From Mucilaginibacter empetricola (lineage in GTDB: Bacteria > Bacteroidota > Bacteroidia > Sphingobacteriales > Sphingobacteriaceae): DNA of 64,000 nt. Every line of letters starts with the position of its first letter. The stretch's first letter is position 1. Location of the stretch: NCBI RefSeq assembly GCF_024808665.1, contig NZ_JANUBZ010000002.1:62001-126000 (forward strand), read 5' to 3'. The translations under genes and the position numbers were made by a program. Below the pieces are notes generated by a model. It was not told the origin of the DNA, ran no database searches, and saw only the letters and a program-made list of their open reading frames with translations. This document shows positions 51,183 through 59,183 of the stretch, one piece after another.

Positions 51183-53615
51183 TTAATTCAAAACAAGCGT
51201 TGTTTTTACCCTTACTGATGGTTCGGTAGGCGAGCGTAAAAATAGTAGTTCATTTAGCTGGCCGTTTTTCCAGGTGGTATACATATCATCATAATAAAAA
51301 CTACCGGGATTGCCCGACTCGCCGCCCGGGAATACACCATAGCCTTTTACATTTGGCCCCATTTGCACCACCATACGCCATGACGGGCCGTTGCCGTTAC
51401 GCAGGGCGTTAATTACACCGCCACGGCCACCAGCTGCAAAAATGCCGGTGCCAAAGCCAGGTAAATTAGCAAGATGATTAATATAAGTCTCTTTTATAAA
51501 ACCCCATTGCCATTTTGGTCCCGGTTGCCCGTGTTTGTGTACCAGTTCATCCACTGCATTATAGAAAGAGTGGGCGACAATATCAGCACAGGTTTCTTTT
51601 GTAGACGTAGCAGCTATGTCAAACCATTTGGAGTTGGGTTCTGTTAAAAGCAGCTTTTCAGTACGATCGTATGAGGGATATTTCAGGTAGGTACCTTTTA
51701 CGGTAAATTTATCATCCCATACCATACCATAAAAATGATTCCACCAGTTATCAAAAATGCTTGCTCCAATAGAATTTACAGCATAATGCTTGTCCCATAA
51801 TTTAATAATATGAAAAGCACTGATTTGTTGAGCGCTCATTTTTGTGGTATCCAGGTATTTGAGCATGGTTGGTAAAACATCCTGCGCCAGGATGCTGTAA
51901 TTATCCATTTGCATAATGCGCATGCTGTCTACATTAGCTCTGTGCATTGCTGATAGCTTATCGTTAATGCGTTTGCCACGGTAGTATTGCTCAAAGCGCC
52001 AGTTGATATAGTAAGGATAAGAGGGATCAGTAGATGATTGATTGGCCGAACTGACAAAGCCACGTGGCGGGTTTTTCACCGTCGGGTTTTGATCGGCTGG
52101 GATCCAGCCCTGCCAGTCGTTAGCCGGATCACTACCGTCCAATATAAATTTACCCTGATCTTTAAATTTTAAAGGGAATTTACCATTTGGGGTAATGGCG
52201 ATATCCTTGTCATTACTAGCAAAAATGAAGTTTTGTGCCGGGGCGGTGAAATAGGTTAATGCCTTACGATAGTCAGCATAGTTTTTACCCCGGTTTAAAA
52301 GGTGAAAACACATAAACTCGTTCGATTCATCATGAGCAATCCAGCGCAGCGCGTTGCCAACGGGAATATTTTCGCCGCCTTTCGCTGGTTTTTTATCAGC
52401 AGTTTCATAAACAACGGGACCCTGGTGGGTGTAAAGAACGGTATCAATTATCGGTTTTTGATTGAGTACATTAATTACTTCAATCCGTTTTTTTACTTTG
52501 TTCCATTGGTTATTATACCAGTACTCATTTTTTGTATTGTCTTTAAATTTAACTTGATACCAATCCAATACATCAGCATCAACATTGGTTACACCCCAGC
52601 TAATGCTTTGGTTATAGCCAATAATAATGCAAGGTGCTCCCGGCAGCGATACACCATTTACATTTACTGTTGGGGACGATAGCTGGACCTGGTACCAAAT
52701 GGAAGGGAAGGTTAAATTTAAATGCGGATCGTTAGCTAAAATAGGGTATCCGGTTGCTGATTTATCGCCGCTGATGGCCCAGTTGTTACTGCCGACGCCG
52801 GGCGTAATTTCTTTTGTTTTAATACCCTCTGTCATTTGGGCCATAAAGTCGGCCGACGGTTTTGGAATAGGGAGCGGTTTAAAATCCCATTTGGTGCCTG
52901 TTGGGATAATTGGATCTTCGTTAAATGGATAGTCGGGGAAGAGATCATTTACATCTTTTGCGCCAAAACGTTTCAGGTTATTGGTCATACCAAACTGATC
53001 TGATCCGCCGGCCAGCGTTTCTGACATCAGCTTAAGCAAAAATGCACAGTTAATAGGTTTCCATTCTTCAGGTTCGTAGTCAAGAAGTTTAAATTCTAAA
53101 GGATAATCTTTTGGCGCCAGCTGATGAATGTAACTGTTTACCCCATCGGTATAAGCATTAACCATTACCCGGGTTACGGGGTTAGCCATTATTCCTTTCA
53201 GCGTATTTTCGGCGCCATAAACCATCCCCATACGGCGGTGGTAACGATCCAGATCTAAAGTTTTTGGGCCGATGATTTCTGATAGCCTGCCCGATGCTTC
53301 GCGTGTTTGAATATCCATCTCCCAAAATCTGTCGCGGGCGGTAACAAAGCCCTGGGCGTAATAAAGGTCGTGATCGTTTTTTGCAAAAATGTGCGGTATG
53401 CGGTTGTCATCATACCTGATGATGACCTTATCCAGCAAGCCGGGTAATTTTAGGTTTTCTGTTGCCAGGATGTTTTTGCTTTCGGCATTTTGCCAAAAAC
53501 CTGTTGAGGGGTTAAGAAAAGCTCCAATAGGCGGAATATCTCCGGTTTTGCAGTCCAATCTCCAGATCAATAATGCAGTAACGGCGATTGAAAGAAACGC
53601 TTTAACAAACTTCAT
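51183..53615 (-). CDS. Penicillin acylase family protein (Ntn hydrolase)
   Basis: An 810-residue exported precursor. After an N-terminal hydrophobic segment (about 4-18) comes the alpha region (YYAQGFVTARDRFWEMDIQ and SGRLSEIIGPKTLDLDRYHR). The self-cleavage site and nucleophile is S276 in PGVGSNNWAISGDKSATGYP, which becomes the N-terminal serine of the beta subunit, followed by LANDPHLNLTFPSIWYQV. Members hydrolyse amides such as acyl-homoserine lactones or beta-lactam side chains; the true substrate is unknown. Length is as expected. Confidence 0.92.
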   Translation of the reverse strand: MKFVKAFLSIAVTALLIWRLDCKTGDIPPIGAFLNPSTGFWQNAESKNILATENLKLPGLLDKVIIRYDDNRIPHIFAKNDHDLYYAQGFVTARDRFWEMDIQTREASGRLSEIIGPKTLDLDRYHRRMGMVYGAENTLKGIMANPVTRVMVNAYTDGVNSYIHQLAPKDYPLEFKLLDYEPEEWKPINCAFLLKLMSETLAGGSDQFGMTNNLKRFGAKDVNDLFPDYPFNEDPIIPTGTKWDFKPLPIPKPSADFMAQMTEGIKTKEITPGVGSNNWAISGDKSATGYPILANDPHLNLTFPSIWYQVQLSSPTVNVNGVSLPGAPCIIIGYNQSISWGVTNVDADVLDWYQVKFKDNTKNEYWYNNQWNKVKKRIEVINVLNQKPIIDTVLYTHQGPVVYETADKKPAKGGENIPVGNALRWIAHDESNEFMCFHLLNRGKNYADYRKALTYFTAPAQNFIFASNDKDIAITPNGKFPLKFKDQGKFILDGSDPANDWQGWIPADQNPTVKNPPRGFVSSANQSSTDPSYPYYINWRFEQYYRGKRINDKLSAMHRANVDSMRIMQMDNYSILAQDVLPTMLKYLDTTKMSAQQISAFHIIKLWDKHYAVNSIGASIFDNWWNHFYGMVWDDKFTVKGTYLKYPSYDRTEKLLLTEPNSKWFDIAATSTKETCADIVAHSFYNAVDELVHKHGQPGPKWQWGFIKETYINHLANLPGFGTGIFAAGGRGGVINALRNGNGPSWRMVVQMGPNVKGYGVFPGGESGNPGSFYYDDMYTTWKNGQLNELLFLRSPTEPSVRVKTTLVLN

Positions 53616-53740
53616 GAGGGGAATGTTTATAAAGCCAAGATAAGGAAAACAGAATTAATTTATAGTGGTATGTGTAAGGTTATTTGATAAAACTTAGTGT
53701 AGTTTATGTTGCGTGTATTGTGACGGCAACTATTGGTTAA

Positions 53741-53839
53741 TTATTCTTCAGGTGGCTTCGCCCGTTTTTGGGCAAAGTAAATATAGCCAAGCGTTAAAAC
53801 CATACCCAGGAGCATTAAATGAGTGATTGTATGATCCAT
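53741..53839 (-). CDS. Candidate 32-residue single-helix membrane microprotein
   Basis: ATG at 53839 to TAA at 53741. The peptide has a polar start, one hydrophobic segment (HLMLLGMVLTLGYIYFA, residues 7-23) and a charged Pro-rich end (QKRAKPPEE). This is the shape of small inner-membrane subunits. AAGGG stands 9 bases before the ATG. It is too short for most gene finders. Confidence 0.5.
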   Translation of the reverse strand: MDHTITHLMLLGMVLTLGYIYFAQKRAKPPEE

Positions 53840-54201
53840 ATAATAATACCCTTGTTATTAGGTATTTACGAATTTACAATATTTTACAACATTAGAGGAA
53901 GATTAGAAAATATTTATTTTTAATTAATGAGCGGTTTACTTTAAACCTATGGGAAAGAGTATTCAACACAAAACAATCATTAAAATGCCAGCAAAATATT
54001 AAGATTGGCGGAGGCTTAGTGTATTTGCGTCGGGATCTTCTACCGGTAAAAACCGGCGCTAGGGTGTCATCGATATCGCCAATAGCTACGCCTTTTGAAG
54101 TAAATTCGGCTTTATCCTTTTCCACTACAAGCGGCGGTAGCTGTTATAAAGCGATATTACTTTGCTTATATTTGTTTAGACAGAATGTGTTGCTACACTA
54201 A
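53840..54201. other. Gene-poor region upstream of the thin ferredoxin gene
   Basis: 362 bases. It contains a GTG-started frame of 77 codons on the minus strand (53892-54125) that looks protein-like only in its first 35 residues and is not called, a short stem CCGGTAAAAACCGG near 54040, and at 54167-54174 the -7 box TATATTTG of the next gene. Confidence 0.55.
54167..54174 (+). promoter_or_regulatory. Promoter -7 box of the ferredoxin gene
   Basis: TATATTTG fits TAnnTTTG, 27 bases before the ATG at 54202. Confidence 0.55.
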
Positions 54202-54474
54202 ATGAATAGAGGGATGAGTAGTAAGTTTATAATACCCGATAAAACGCTGTATGTGTGCACCGGGAAAAAGTGCGGAAAAAAAGGAGGGAAGGGAATGTTT
54301 AAACTGGCAGAGGCCTATGCCAAACACCATCACCACGAAAAAATTGAAGTGATAAGAATTGAATGTACAGACAGATGTGATTATGCACCTGTCTGTACAT
54401 TGCAGCCTGGTAATATCTGGCTGAAAGAGTATAAAGAGAAAGAAGTATTAAAATTGCTGGGCCTTATCTCTTAA
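54202..54474 (+). CDS. Thioredoxin-like [2Fe-2S] ferredoxin
   Basis: A 90-residue protein with the four cluster cysteines of the thin ferredoxin fold: C14 and C19 in YVCTGKKCGKKGGKGMF and the second pair in IECTDRCDYAPVCTLQPGNI. Related domains occur as the NuoE C-terminus and as stand-alone proteins. It probably carries electrons in the cytoplasm. The redox partner is unknown. It converges on ferritin and the two stops overlap. Confidence 0.85.
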   Translation: MNRGMSSKFIIPDKTLYVCTGKKCGKKGGKGMFKLAEAYAKHHHHEKIEVIRIECTDRCDYAPVCTLQPGNIWLKEYKEKEVLKLLGLIS

Positions 54475-55001
54475 GCCTGAGGGGGGTATTTTATTTCGCC
54501 AACGTGTTTGTCAATCTGCCATCTGCCGGTTCCTTCTTCGCCAATAACTTCAAATAATTCCAGTGCACGGCGGGCCTTGTATTCTTCTTCGCGTTGCTCC
54601 TTCAAAAACCAGTTTAAAAATTCCATGGTAACAAAATCCTGCTCCTTAAGGCAACGGGCATAAATGTTTTTGATGGATTGTGTTACACTGATTTCCTGGT
54701 CTAGCGCTTCTTCAAACACTTCGCGGAAAGAATTATACTCCAATTTAATGTTGGTGATCTCGGGCGATACAGACATACCGCCCATATCCAAAATGTATTT
54801 ATAAATTTTTAACTGGTGTAGTCTTTCTTCTTCAGCCTGTTTAAAAAAGTACTCCGACGAAAAATCATATCCATTACGATTGCACCACGATGCCATAGAC
54901 AAATAAATGGCAGATGAATGGGCCTCTTTTTTTACTTGTTGATTTAAAAGTGTTTCTATTTCATTTGAAATAAGAGACTTTATGCGCATCAGGTCTTTCA
55001 T
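54471..55001 (-). CDS. ftnA: Ferritin (FtnA type)
   Basis: A 176-residue non-haem ferritin. The ferroxidase ligands are seen in EAHSSAIYLSMASWC (first Glu region), EYFFKQAEEERLHQLKIYKY (E and the ExxH pair), and later LDQEISVTQSIK and FLNWFLKEQREEEYKA. It stores iron as a 24-mer. Length is normal. A start at ATG 54989 (MRIKSL) is a possible alternative. Confidence 0.95.
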   Translation of the reverse strand: MKDLMRIKSLISNEIETLLNQQVKKEAHSSAIYLSMASWCNRNGYDFSSEYFFKQAEEERLHQLKIYKYILDMGGMSVSPEITNIKLEYNSFREVFEEALDQEISVTQSIKNIYARCLKEQDFVTMEFLNWFLKEQREEEYKARRALELFEVIGEEGTGRWQIDKHVGEIKYPPQA

Positions 55002-55116
55002 ACGTCTTAATTATTGTGAATAGAATTTAAACTTATAGCAGATTATACACAATAATGATGCTATAAATTAAAATTACGGCAATATAAAGGCAATATGAAA
55101 TTAATCTAAATATTTA

Positions 55117-55476
55117 TTATGCAGCGAAATAGCCAAGGCGGTCGTGCAAAATGTGGTTAAGCTCAAACATTACGAAGGTGCCTTCCAGCAATTCTTTAAA
55201 GGCGATGATTTGTATCAGGGTAAGAATATAACAATGATCGCAGGCGCAGATAAATATGATTTCCACATCGGGCGATTTGTCGCTGCTAAGCAATTTCTGT
55301 TCAATATTGACATGATAAACAGCTTTGCGCAATTTTAACAGACAGCGATAGTCAAAACGGGCAAATTTACCGGCAAAATCAACATACCAGCAACGCTCTG
55401 CATCACTTTGGAAGATAGTGCCTGCTTTTGTGCTAAAAACTTCTGTTAATGAAGCTGTTTGTACCGTATCAATCAT
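55117..55476 (-). CDS. Conserved hypothetical protein (possibly DUF6686)
   Basis: A 119-residue soluble protein: AGTIFQSDAERCWYVDFAGK, FARFDYRCLLKLRKAVYHVN, then DVEIIFICACDHCYILTL. Three to four cysteines in the second half might bind metal, but no firm motif is seen. The size and the WYVDF/YRCLLKLR pattern recall a small Bacteroidota family (I believe DUF6686); that naming is tentative. A -7 box stands right before the start. Confidence 0.65.
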   Translation of the reverse strand: MIDTVQTASLTEVFSTKAGTIFQSDAERCWYVDFAGKFARFDYRCLLKLRKAVYHVNIEQKLLSSDKSPDVEIIFICACDHCYILTLIQIIAFKELLEGTFVMFELNHILHDRLGYFAA

Positions 55477-55486
55477 ATTGTGGCTG

Positions 55487-55494
55487 CAAAATTA
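55487..55494 (-). promoter_or_regulatory. Promoter -7 box of the conserved hypothetical gene
   Basis: TAATTTTG on the minus strand, 11 bases before the ATG at 55476. Confidence 0.5.
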
Positions 55495-55771
55495 TCATTA
55501 TTTATAATCAATCCAAATAAAAATAAATATTGAGGGATGTGTTGTTAAAGTGTTTTAATAAAATATAACAAAATGATTACTTTAGCATATGCTCAATTTT
55601 AATAATCCTAATCTGTTTTTTTCAATAGCCAGGGGCGGAGCGGTTCATACACCCTTTATAGGTTAAGGGTAAAATAAAATCTTTTTAGGGAGAGAAGATG
55701 AGAATCCTAATTGTCTCCAAAATGAGATTTTATTAGCTGTATTAATCGTAACTTTAGTAAACCTAAAATCA

Positions 55772-56203
55772 ATGAAAAAGAACCTGATTGTCGCAATATT
55801 TTGTATATTTTTTGGAGTGGTCTTCTGTTCTGGTTGTGAAAAGCTTCATGTTCAGATAGGTAATATAAAAAACAACACTAAAACCGATTTGGTCGGTGCG
55901 GAATGGGGCGAGTTTATGGCTGATAGCATGTTATGCGAGGACAAGATAAATTTAGATTATTATCTACAGCCTGGCTTATCAGAAGAACTCTCCATCAGGC
56001 CTGACAAAGGAGAACTAAGTGCTCTGCCCGATTCCTCAAAACAATATATTTATATTTTCAATTCGGATTCTTTAGATAAGTATCAAAAATTAAAAATGTG
56101 CGATGGAATTGTAAAACGTTGTCTTGTAAAAAAAATTGAGATTCAATTAAATAAAGTTAAGGAGCCAATGGATACAGTTTTTATAAATGCAATCAAGCCT
56201 TGA
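55772..56203 (+). CDS. Hypothetical lipoprotein
   Basis: A 143-residue exported protein with a lipobox-like end of the signal sequence (VVFCSGC, Cys 22) and a polar mature part with three more cysteines. Short hydrophobic strands alternate with charged loops (IGNIKNNTKTDLVGAEWGEF, KQYIYIFNSDSLDKYQKLKM). No family was recognised. It stands alone with 290 bases before it and 280 after it, in AT-rich DNA. Confidence 0.65.
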   Translation: MKKNLIVAIFCIFFGVVFCSGCEKLHVQIGNIKNNTKTDLVGAEWGEFMADSMLCEDKINLDYYLQPGLSEELSIRPDKGELSALPDSSKQYIYIFNSDSLDKYQKLKMCDGIVKRCLVKKIEIQLNKVKEPMDTVFINAIKP

Positions 56204-56416
56204 TTAATCTCTTCCAAATTATATAGAATAAAATCATAAAAACGTTTGCCAAAGTCTTACGATATTCGACGACCTAGGCTGTTCGCCGCTCCTTTTGCAA
56301 GAAAAAAAGAGGGGTGGGGAAAATTAATTTCTTAACTTAATTATATTATCAATTAATCTCCTTGCAACCCTCCAATAAACATTTTCATTTTTTCCTCCAT
56401 CAATTCATTTTTATTA

Positions 56417-56424
56417 TAAATTTG
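56417..56424 (+). promoter_or_regulatory. Promoter -7 box of the maltose locus
   Basis: TAAATTTG fits TAnnTTTG, 60 bases before the first gene of the maltose locus (56484). Confidence 0.5.
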
Positions 56425-56483
56425 AAACGCGGTTAAATGAGAAGAACATGTAGCCGCCCAATTATATCCTGAAATATCCTGAT

Positions 56484-58334
56484 ATGAAAAAAACTTTATT
56501 TTTTATGGCTTGCTGCCTGTTGTCGGCAATGGCCTCTTCGGCGCAAATTCCTGCCCTGGAGCGTGTAGAACCCATGTTTTGGTGGGTGGGAATGCATAAT
56601 CCGGATCTGCAATTGATTGTTCATGGTGACCATATTTCATCGCGGCAGGTGCAATTAAACTACCCCGGTGTGAAGCTGGTTGCGGTGCATAAAGTTGAAA
56701 ATCCTGATTATCTATTCATCGATTTACGCATTTTTTTAAGCGCAGTTCCGGGAACGTTCCCGATAAAATTTATTAAGAGTGGCGAAAAGCCTTTGGTTTA
56801 CAATTACACGCTAAAGGAAAAAAACCACGCAACCGACCGGGCGCAGGGGGTAACCAGTAAAGATCTGATCTACCTGATTATGCCCGATCGTTTCTCAAAT
56901 GGTGATCCATCTAACGATTCCATCGCCGGTATGCGCGAGCAGGGTATAAACCGGGCTAAAATGTTTAGTCGCCATGGTGGCGATTTGCAGGGCATCATGG
57001 ATCACCTGGATTATTTGAAAGATTTGGGCGTTACCGCCATCTGGCTTACACCGGCAGTTGAAAATGATGAACCCAGTGCGTCATACCATGGCTATGCAGT
57101 TACAGATCATTACAGGGTCGACCGTCGCTACGGCTCAAACGAGTTATACAAGAGGTTTGTAGAAAAATGCCACAGCATGGGCCTTAAAGTAGTAATGGAT
57201 CTGGTGCACAACCATGCGGGTACCGAAGGCTATACCATTAAGGATATGCCGATGAAAAGTTGGGTACATCAATGGCCCACTTATACCAAATCAAATTTCA
57301 GGGATGCTGCGGTAATGGACCCACATGCTTCACCGGCTGATCGAAAACAGATGCTGGACGGCTGGTTTGATCATCGCATGGCCGATATGAACGAGAATAA
57401 TCCGTATGTACAAAACTATCTTACCCAAAACCATATCTGGTGGGTGGAATATGCCGGGGTGGATGGTTTCCGTTTGGACACCTATCCTTATAACGATGCA
57501 GAATACATGGCCAAATGGGCGGTTGATGTGAAGGCAGAGTTTCCACACTTGTCAATATTTGGCGAAACACTGGTATGGTCGGCTGCTAACCAGGCATTTT
57601 TTACAGAGGGAAATACTGTAAATCGTGGCTTTGATACCCATTTGCCGGGCATAACCGACGGTGTATGGAAAGAAGCCGTTTATGAAGCTTTGAACGGAAA
57701 AGACGGGTGGACAGATGGCGTAAACCGACTATACTCCGTAATGGCGCAGGATTTTTTGTATAAAGACGCCACTAAGAACACCATATTTTTAGATAACCAC
57801 GATATGAGCCGTTTCCTTTCGGTAGTGGGTGAGGATATCAATAAATACAAATCGGGCATGGCTATGCTGATGACCATGCGTGGTGTTCCGCAGATGTATT
57901 ATGGTGATGAGATACTGATGAAAAATTTCTCCAATCCGGATGGTTTGGTAAGGGCCGATTTCCCCGGGGGATGGAAAGCTGATACCGTAAATAAGTTTGT
58001 AGCTGCCGGGCGTACCGCGGCCGAAAATGATGCCTTTAATTACGTACGTACGCTGGCTAATTACCGCAAAAATACTACTGCCTTGCAAACAGGTAAATTA
58101 ATGCAATATATCCCGCAGAATGGTATTTATGTGTACTTTAGGTACGACGAAAAGAAAACAGTAATGGTAGTTTATAATAGCCAGGATAAAGAACAAAAAA
58201 CCAAAACGGACAGATATTCCGAACGTATTCAATCTGCCAAAAAAGCAACAAACATTATCACCAACCAAACCGTTGATCTGTCTGAATTAACTATCCCTGC
58301 AAAATCAACATTGGTTTTGGAGCTGGTTAATTAA
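56484..58334 (+). CDS. SusA-like GH13 neopullulanase/cyclomaltodextrinase, exported
   Basis: A 616-residue glycoside hydrolase of family 13. Signal peptide (about 1-20, ends ASSA), N-terminal Ig-like cyclomaltodextrinase domain (about 22-120; PMFWWVGMHNPDLQLIVHG), then the catalytic barrel with DLVHNHAG, the nucleophile D332 in GFRLDTYPY, the acid E361 in FGETLVW and D440 in LDNHD. It resembles SusA of Bacteroides and should cut pullulan or maltodextrins in the periplasm. First gene of the maltose locus. Confidence 0.93.
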   Translation: MKKTLFFMACCLLSAMASSAQIPALERVEPMFWWVGMHNPDLQLIVHGDHISSRQVQLNYPGVKLVAVHKVENPDYLFIDLRIFLSAVPGTFPIKFIKSGEKPLVYNYTLKEKNHATDRAQGVTSKDLIYLIMPDRFSNGDPSNDSIAGMREQGINRAKMFSRHGGDLQGIMDHLDYLKDLGVTAIWLTPAVENDEPSASYHGYAVTDHYRVDRRYGSNELYKRFVEKCHSMGLKVVMDLVHNHAGTEGYTIKDMPMKSWVHQWPTYTKSNFRDAAVMDPHASPADRKQMLDGWFDHRMADMNENNPYVQNYLTQNHIWWVEYAGVDGFRLDTYPYNDAEYMAKWAVDVKAEFPHLSIFGETLVWSAANQAFFTEGNTVNRGFDTHLPGITDGVWKEAVYEALNGKDGWTDGVNRLYSVMAQDFLYKDATKNTIFLDNHDMSRFLSVVGEDINKYKSGMAMLMTMRGVPQMYYGDEILMKNFSNPDGLVRADFPGGWKADTVNKFVAAGRTAAENDAFNYVRTLANYRKNTTALQTGKLMQYIPQNGIYVYFRYDEKKTVMVVYNSQDKEQKTKTDRYSERIQSAKKATNIITNQTVDLSELTIPAKSTLVLELVN

Positions 58335-58480
58335 TGTGAAAATAGCCCACGTAAAACCAAGTAATTTGGTTGTTATTGAACATTTAATGCTTGTTTTTAG
58401 ATGAATAATTATATAATTGATAAAAATTGCTTTTAGTAATAAGCTAACGGCTACGTAATTAAAACCGAGTAAAAATTAAA

Positions 58481-59137
58481 ATGAGTAATATAAAGGCCTG
58501 TATTTTTGATTTGGATGGTGTAATTGTTGATACGGCAGTTTATCATTACAAAGCCTGGAAAAGATTAGCCAACGAATTGGGCTTTGATTTTACCGAGGAA
58601 GATAATGAAAAACTAAAAGGCGTAAGCCGTGTACGTTCATTGCAATTGATATTGGAGTGGGGGCATGTTACCAAAACGGAAGCCGAACAGGAAGTACTGG
58701 CAACAAAAAAGAACGAGTGGTATGTGGAAATGATAAGCCATATGACGCCTGCCGAAATATTACCCGGAGCCAAAGAGTTTATAGAAACCTGCAGAGCGGC
58801 CGGCTTGAAAACCGCGTTGGGCTCGGCAAGTAAAAACTCCATGACCATTTTGGAGGAAATTAATTTAACGCACTTATTTGATGCCATTATTGACGGCAAT
58901 AAAGTAAGCAAAGCCAAACCCGACCCCGAAGTATTTTTAAAAGGTGCCGAAGCGGTGGGTGTGAAACCGGCCGACTGTGTAGTGTTTGAAGATGCGATAG
59001 CTGGTATCGAGGCTGCCAAAAACGGTGGTATGAAGGCTGTGGGTATTGGATCGCCGCAGGTGCTGACCGAGGCAGATATGGTAGTGCCCGGTTTAAATGA
59101 AATGAGTTTAGAAAAATTGAAACAATTAGGTTCCTGA
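58481..59137 (+). CDS. pgmB: Beta-phosphoglucomutase
   Basis: A 218-residue HAD-family enzyme that turns beta-D-glucose-1-phosphate into glucose-6-phosphate. The nucleophile and acid/base are D10 and D12 in ACIFDLDGVIVDTAVYHYKA. Conserved substrate contacts include GVSRVRSLQLIL, then ALGSASKNS and the Lys in KAKPDPEVFL, and the metal acids in VVFEDAIAGIEAAKNGGM. It supplies the step after the GH65 phosphorylase encoded next. Confidence 0.94.
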   Translation: MSNIKACIFDLDGVIVDTAVYHYKAWKRLANELGFDFTEEDNEKLKGVSRVRSLQLILEWGHVTKTEAEQEVLATKKNEWYVEMISHMTPAEILPGAKEFIETCRAAGLKTALGSASKNSMTILEEINLTHLFDAIIDGNKVSKAKPDPEVFLKGAEAVGVKPADCVVFEDAIAGIEAAKNGGMKAVGIGSPQVLTEADMVVPGLNEMSLEKLKQLGS

Positions 59138-59183
59138 TTACCCCTCGAGGAACTCAATGAGAATTATATTATCACAATAAAAA

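Noticed and set aside
53892..54125. 77-codon frame on the minus strand starting with GTG
   Set aside because: Only the first 35 residues look protein-like; the rest is basic and hydrophobic without pattern, there is no ribosome site, and its upstream part overlaps the promoter area of the ferredoxin gene.
55477..56483. tRNA gene in the AT-rich gaps around the hypothetical lipoprotein
   Set aside because: No T-loop GGTTCGANTCC or acceptor stem was found.
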